Shown: piece by piece, positions 42,542-47,747 of the stretch
Numbering within the stretch: the stretch's first letter is position 1
Layout: every line of letters begins with the position of its first letter
Notes under the pieces: model-generated
Seen by the model: the letters and a program-made list of their open reading frames with translations, nothing else
Databases searched by the model: none
Told to the model about the DNA's origin: nothing
Made by a program: the position numbers and the translations under genes
Assembly (NCBI GenBank): GCA_020747015.1
Contig: JAGTJM010000122.1
Location: forward strand, 1 to 47,747
Source of the DNA: Pyrenochaeta sp. MPI-SDFR-AT-0127
Taxonomy: Eukaryota > Ascomycota > Dothideomycetes > Pleosporales > Cucurbitariaceae
Direction: 5' to 3'
Length of the DNA: 47,747 nt

Positions 42542-45096
42542 ATGACGTCCACTGTCGGACCTGAGAATGAGGAGCGCCTAAAGAAACGGCGTACTGCTCC
42601 TAGGGTATCTCAAGCGTGCCGAGCTTGCGCGTCGTCCAAGGTTCGATGCGATAATGCGACACCATGTCACCGTTGCCGGAAAAAGAGACTATTTTGTACC
42701 AGACAAACATATACTGAGGATGGATCTCTCCAGCCTGTGCCGAGCAACAACGACGATGTAGACCTTGCTCAGAGCTCAACTTTATTGGTACTTATTACTC
42801 AAAATTTGGCGGATGCTTTGGTTTGTTCATCTAAAAGCTGACTAAAGGGCAGCCTGATATGTACGCAGCAGCCGAGCCGTTGTTCGTCTTCGATGATGCA
42901 CTCTGCACAAATGGTATCTTCGACTTTTCATTGATCAACACAATGGAATGGGCTGGACTTTCTCCTATCAATCCTTTACCTAACGAGATGCAATGTGACA
43001 AGATCGCTAGTTCCAACGTCACAGCGGCTCAGAACAATAGCACTAGTCATAACGCTGGATCAGGAGTATGTGCACCCCAAGGATCTGTATTCACCGGTGT
43101 TGCGGATTTGGCGGAAGCGAGTAGAGCGTATAGTGACACACGAGGATACTGGCACCCGAAAACAAAACATGATGCTACACAAGATCTGTTAGAGCTGTTC
43201 ATAACGGCTGAGGACTGTCGTAGTGTTGCAGACTCGCTGAAGCCTCTAGACTTGACCATCACGCTTGAAGCTATTCCTAACAGCAGAAGGGACGAAATGC
43301 TTGCAGTCGTAGCGAAGAATTGCTCGATGCCACAGACTATACCGAACTTGGTCTCTTTTCCCCCAACAGAGACTCTCGATAGCTTCCTCAAGGTATTCCT
43401 GACAAGCCAAAAAGAGCAGCGAAATAGTTTTATTCACCTCCCCACTTTCGATCCATTGAGCTGCGACATGAGTCTACTTATGACTTGCATTGCCGCTGGG
43501 GCAACTTTTTCACCAAATACAGTAGCTTATCGATTTGGCGTCACACTCTTGGAGCTAGTGCGGCGGATTCTTCCTTCTCTGGTAAGCTATTGACAGTATC
43601 GCTTGGTGAACAAATCTCCCAGAACATGACAAGCTGAGAGCCGATTGTAGGCGGAACAAGAAAATCGCTTGACTCGCGCAACATCGTACCTTCAATCACA
43701 CGTTATCTTTTCGGAAGCCGCCCTCTGGAGCGGAGACAAGAGAATGTCTGAAATCTCAGATATCATGTGTGCTTTTCCCACAACAGTAAGCTGCATATGA
43801 TATATGCCCCTGGCATGGGCCTGATCTGAGCTTGAACCAGATGATGCGCCACGGCCTTTGTCTTAGCCAGAAAAAATATCCTTCCATTACACCTTCAGTA
43901 GACGAGACACACGAACAATTGCAGGAGACTTGGAAGTCATGGATAGAAATTGAATCTTTAAAAAGGTAAATAAGTAATCACGACCTCATTTGCTTCATCT
44001 AAGGCCTAGCTCCAGGACCATCTTCCAACATATGGCCCAATGCGTCCAACGCGCCATTGTCAGAGCTTCACCACCACAGCTTTCGTTTTCAGAGACATCG
44101 GCCCCACTCCCTGATCGCTTCGAGCTTTGGAAAGCCAAGTCTGCGGCGCAATGGAGGACGAGGTATTTCGAGCTTGGCGTCGCGCAAGCAATGCGAAGGC
44201 TGTCCCTCATCGACTGTGTTGTTGATCTAGACAATATACGCAAGTTGTCTCGGCAACAAGACGCTAGATTTGCGAGCACCATGGTGGCATTTTCTATACT
44301 ATCATTGCTTGTTGAAGATCGAAGCAAGCGCGTAGTCTTCAGGAGTCAGGCTGGGACCAGTCGACCACACTCGACTTCGCCCGCATGGATTGATCCGCAT
44401 ATCGCTGCACTATTGGAAAGCGCAATGGCTTTAACAGACAGTCCTAAATCTGTGCCAAATCTTGCCACGGCAGATTTCATGCACGAATTCTGCGGGTTCT
44501 ATGCGGCGGCTCCAATACACGTGATAGAAACTCTACTGGGAACCGAGAGGCATGTTCACAACCGAGACGAGCTGTCACGTCTCTCGGAATGGCGGCGAAC
44601 GCAACAAGCAAGGACAGCTGTTTGGCATGCGGGTCAACTCTTTCGCATAATTAGGAAAGTTTTGCCAGAAGAGAGAACAGATTTCCAGGCTTCCGCGTTG
44701 CTTCATGCCGTACTCGGTCTCTGGGCATTTGCAATGGCGAGCGAAGATGCATCGTCAACGGCGGACACAGCGGATCAAAATACTTGTCCAAACTCCAGCG
44801 AGGCAATCCGGTTAGATGGACTGGAGTCAATACAAAGTCAACGGTGGATCCAACGTGATCAGGGTGTGCCGTATGTTGCAGACACAGGTGCAATGATCGG
44901 GGTCACAGAGCAATCCACCGGTTTGATAAGACTTACAAGGGACTTTGCGATAGGAAGGACATTTTTAACACCGCTGGCACACAATCTAGAGGATCTGTTT
45001 TCGGCAAGAGTGACGAAGAGACGGTATCCTATTATTGCTAACGCTAGGCAAGTACTACAAGCTTTAGAAAGAGTTTTAGTAAGCAGGGATTCTTAG
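42542..45096 (+). CDS. Zn2Cys6 transcription factor, long form with fungal TF domain
   Basis: Five exons, 42542-42787, 42853-43581, 43651-43785, 43841-43965 and 44004-45096, join across introns of 65, 69, 55 and 38 bp, giving 775 aa. The zinc cluster is near residues 26-52: CRACASSKVRC, then CHRCRKKRLFC. A long regulatory region follows, with SFIHLPTFDP and LMTCIAAGATF (the start of the fungal-specific TF domain) and WKSWIEIESLKR (the xxxExxRR-type helix common in that domain). The C-terminal half is mainly helical. It could regulate the esterase and FMO to its left; no direct evidence. The 38-bp intron is at the short limit but restores both frame and the KR helix. Confidence 0.88.
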
Positions 45097-45580
45097 ACCT
45101 CAATTTGCTTTAGACCATAGACTAGACAAGATCGTGGTATCCGATCCGTGCGTCTCTTCTTAAGTCTTTATGTTGTCTGTAATGTCATTACATAATCTAC
45201 CATTATATGAATCCTTTCGCATTTCAGTAGTGTCAAAATGTGACGCTGATTACGTTGTATATGCTTCGAACCTTGTTGCACAATTGTCTTAAGAATATGA
45301 GAGGATTGTGACATCGAGCAAAGCACAAGAGATTTCAGTAGAGATCCGCAGATCGAAAGACCTTAACAGCGAACGTTCGCTGCATTTTTTTTTGCTATAT
45401 TTTTAATAAGGGGACCGTCTAAGACTCTATTAATTATCCAATGATAATGCATACACAAGAAAACAATCTACGTAGAAAACCGCATCAAGCGGCAGAGCAT
45501 ACAAATTTGGCCATGACGAGGCGTCTCCCTCTTTTGCCCTCTATTCATGCAATGACATTTGCATCTACAGCCCAAGAAAG
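45097..45580. other. Convergent intergenic gap
   Basis: 484 AT-rich bases with an 8-bp T run near 45387; nothing else recognised. Confidence 0.4.
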
Positions 45581-47747
45581 TTACGAGTGCGGACCATCAC
45601 TCCTTCGATTCATTCCTCCGGCCAGCGCACTCGCCTGCAACCTAAATGATCTCAAGTTATTTGTTGTGCTACGTGATCTCATTGGCGCAGCAGGCATGCT
45701 TCCTGATGGATTGGATGAGTTTGGTCTCGGATGCATGGATAGCGAAACAATCGAATGTGCACGATTTCCACTTTCGATAGCGCTGTGTGGTGGTGACGAC
45801 AGACCTGAGGGGCTACGTTTCGGCCTAGTGTTCATGTTTGTCATGAGAGCTGACATAGTGGCAACAGGCGAAACATGTACAGGTGTGTTAGGTGTCGAAG
45901 ACACCATGTTAGGGCGGCGTCCCCGTAGCCCATCGGGTTGATGATGTAGGTCAGTCGTTGTCCTTGACCTCCGTCTACCGAAGGCATTCTGTGCGGACGA
46001 AGTGGACGAGGAGCGGCTGGATGGCGGTGTTGGGAAAGCAGTACCGTGTTGTGGGAACGACCCATATGTCTGCATCAGTTGGTCCAGGTCGACAGACTGG
46101 GGGAGCTTGCTAAGGCGTCGTATTGCTTTTTTGTTGGTGTTCATGAAAGCTGACATTGCTTTAAGCGCGTTGCTTTGATTGTGCTGCTCGTACGCGGGTG
46201 CACCGCTTGGAGTACTCATTGCGCGAGCGGCATGCTGCTCATTGAGCCTCATGGTACGGGGTGTTGTAAGCGAAGCGTTATTGAGATTCATTTCAATCTG
46301 TGAAATGACTTGGTCAAAATCAACGCTTTGCTGATCACCAAATTGCGGGCGCACAAGGGTAGGTTGGATCGACGCGTCGCGGGCGAGTATGAAGAATGAG
46401 CCATCCCAAATCTTGCGCTTGAGAATGTTCCAGCGCGCACGTGCTGGGTTGCGTTCAAGTTCTGGCTGAAAGACCGAGTACCTGGCAAGTTTGGCGTAGA
46501 ATCCTTCTAGCCTGTTGGCCATACGTTCCAAGACCTGCATCAAAAAGGTGGACAAAGCGTTGACTCGATCCGTGTCAGACGCGGTCTCAAGCTCCATAAT
46601 AGCGCCGAAAGCATCCATGCCAGCGCATGCTTCCTCGCGAATGGCTTCAAGGAACTCCATGTCGTATTGAACTGAGCGTTGAGCGTACGCAATAATGCCC
46701 TTCTCGTGGTGGCGCGCTGATTCGCTGTTGCATGTAAACTGGCCGATCTGCGAGATCTCATTTGAGGCTGTGACGGATTCCGTGGATCCCTTAGCGCGGG
46801 CAATGACACCAAGAACGTCAGGAAGTTTGGTTGGCGACGCATTCGAAGAAGCATTTGCAAGAGTGAACGAAATCTTGAGGTACAGCTCTTGCAGCTTCGC
46901 TCCGAAGAGGGCAGAGAAGCCTCCCTGTAGTAAGCGAGACTGGTAGTGGTAGAACCTTCGAACTCCGCCCATGTTGAATAGATCACCTTGAAACCAAACA
47001 ATGGAGGACTCCATGATCATTCCAACCTCAAAGTGCGAGGCGACTACCTGCTCAGTTGCAGCGCGCAGGTAGCCACTCCACAGATCGTAGAGCATGCCAA
47101 GCTCTTCCGAGTGGTAGGCTGGCTTAGGCGTGAGCTCACCAATGTAGTACTTAGTTAACAGCGATGCAACCTCAGGATTGTTGGTGTGGGCAAGAAGGTC
47201 GAAAGACTTGGAGCAATCTACACCACCATTCGATTTGATGATGTTTGTGCCACCCGGGTGCATTGGGCAGAAATCAGTCCTGGAAAGATAGTCAGTTTAT
47301 ATTATAAGGAACAATTAAAATCTTTACTCACACGTCGTATACCTTCCCATGCACGCCAATCCAGACACGAGAGTCAGGAGTATGCCCTGTGTGCAAGGCA
47401 AGCTGAGAGAGCGGAATTGTCGATTGCTTGCAAGGCAATGGTTTGGGGGTCATGAAAACGTCCAGCATGAAGCGTTTCTCAGCGAAAGCAATATCGAGAA
47501 TAGTCTCGGCCGTCTCCATGGTGGGCGATCGGTGGTTGTAGAGGGCTTTTCGGATACCGGACATGACGGAGTCGAACACACCCACTGAGCCGCAGACGTA
47601 CAGATAGCCTCCCACTCCTCCTTGTTTCTATAAAAATCACATGTCAGCGCTTCTGTTAAGTCTATGCGTGATTACATGCTTACCTTGGACATGACAAGAT
47701 CGCATATTGACTGCCCTTGCTCGACAATGAGGCCGTCGATATACCGA
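45581..47747 (-). CDS. Flavin reductase-cytochrome b5 fusion protein (5' end beyond the window)
   Basis: Electron-transfer protein, partial at its N-terminus. Exons: from beyond 47747 to 47684, 47627-47332 and 47279-45581, with 56- and 52-bp introns. The visible start is the end of a CPR/sulfite-reductase-type NADPH-binding domain (GGYLYVCGSVGVFDSVMSGIRKAL). A cytochrome b5 domain follows (SRVWIGVHGKVYDVTDF, HPGG, then LLAHTNN), with both heme-ligand histidines in place. Then come about 300 mostly helical residues with no domain I recognise, and a Ser/Pro/Arg-rich, probably disordered tail from TPPSSRSSS to the stop. The upstream FAD and perhaps FMN domains should lie to the right of the window. 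It may feed electrons to heme or non-heme oxygenases; partner unknown. It looks like a chromosomal neighbour rather than part of the polyketide cluster. Confidence 0.82.

Noticed and set aside
42821..42852. A 32-bp intron in the third Zn2Cys6 gene
   Set aside because: Too short; a donor at 42788 gives a 65-bp intron to the same acceptor in the same phase, with a good branch site.
1..47747. tRNA, rRNA, CRISPR or riboswitch features
   Set aside because: None recognised on reading; CRISPR would also be unexpected in a fungal nuclear genome. A tRNAscan/Infernal run would be needed to exclude small RNAs.

Overview
The window is nuclear DNA of a filamentous ascomycete. The evidence is genes split by 38-86 bp GT..AG introns, an iterative highly reducing PKS, three Zn2Cys6 regulators, HET-domain relics and a hAT transposon. 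A Dothideomycete (Pleosporales-like) source is a guess. Exon structures were read by eye from splice sites and frame continuity and are predictions.

Region 1 (1-25.1 kb) is a reduced-polyketide gene cluster. In order: an HR-PKS (KS-AT-DH-MT visible, cut by the left edge), a LovC-type trans enoyl reductase, a P450, a GFA/CENP-V-fold protein, a short-chain dehydrogenase, an aldose-1-epimerase-like secretory protein, a LovG/FSH-type serine hydrolase, an EthD-domain protein, a Zn2Cys6 regulator, an MFS exporter and a second Zn2Cys6 regulator. PKS + trans-ER + P450 + aldose epimerase + hydrolase is the core set I recall for fusarielin (FSL1, 3, 5, 4, 2), so a decalin-type polyketide is the leading guess. 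The epimerase-like protein has lost both mutarotase histidines, which suggests a repurposed fold. A CCGGCGG core sits in five intergenic regions of this cluster (6.1, 7.9, 12.0, 17.6 and 22.8 kb), and I saw it in no intergenic region to the right; it is a candidate pathway-regulator site.

A complete hAT element (14404-17250; perfect 21-bp terminal inverted repeats, perfect 8-bp target duplication GTGAGGGA, open 790-aa transposase) has landed 44 bp upstream of the hydrolase start. It separates that gene from the promoter it would have shared with the EthD gene.

Region 2 (25.5-36.8 kb) is sparser. It holds a damaged-looking RTA1-like gene, a secreted metallo-endopeptidase-like protein lacking an obvious HExxH, a secreted 12-cysteine protein, two HET-domain relics, and a convergent pair of intronless genes: a papain-like C1 peptidase of bacterial style and an NCY..HxVAL protein. 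Related GC-rich repeat clusters lie upstream of both members of that pair.

Region 3 (36.9-45.1 kb) holds an FAD monooxygenase fused to EthD-like modules, an HSL-family esterase and a third Zn2Cys6 regulator, a possible small catabolic or accessory group. The right edge carries a flavin reductase/cytochrome b5 fusion protein, cut by the window end.
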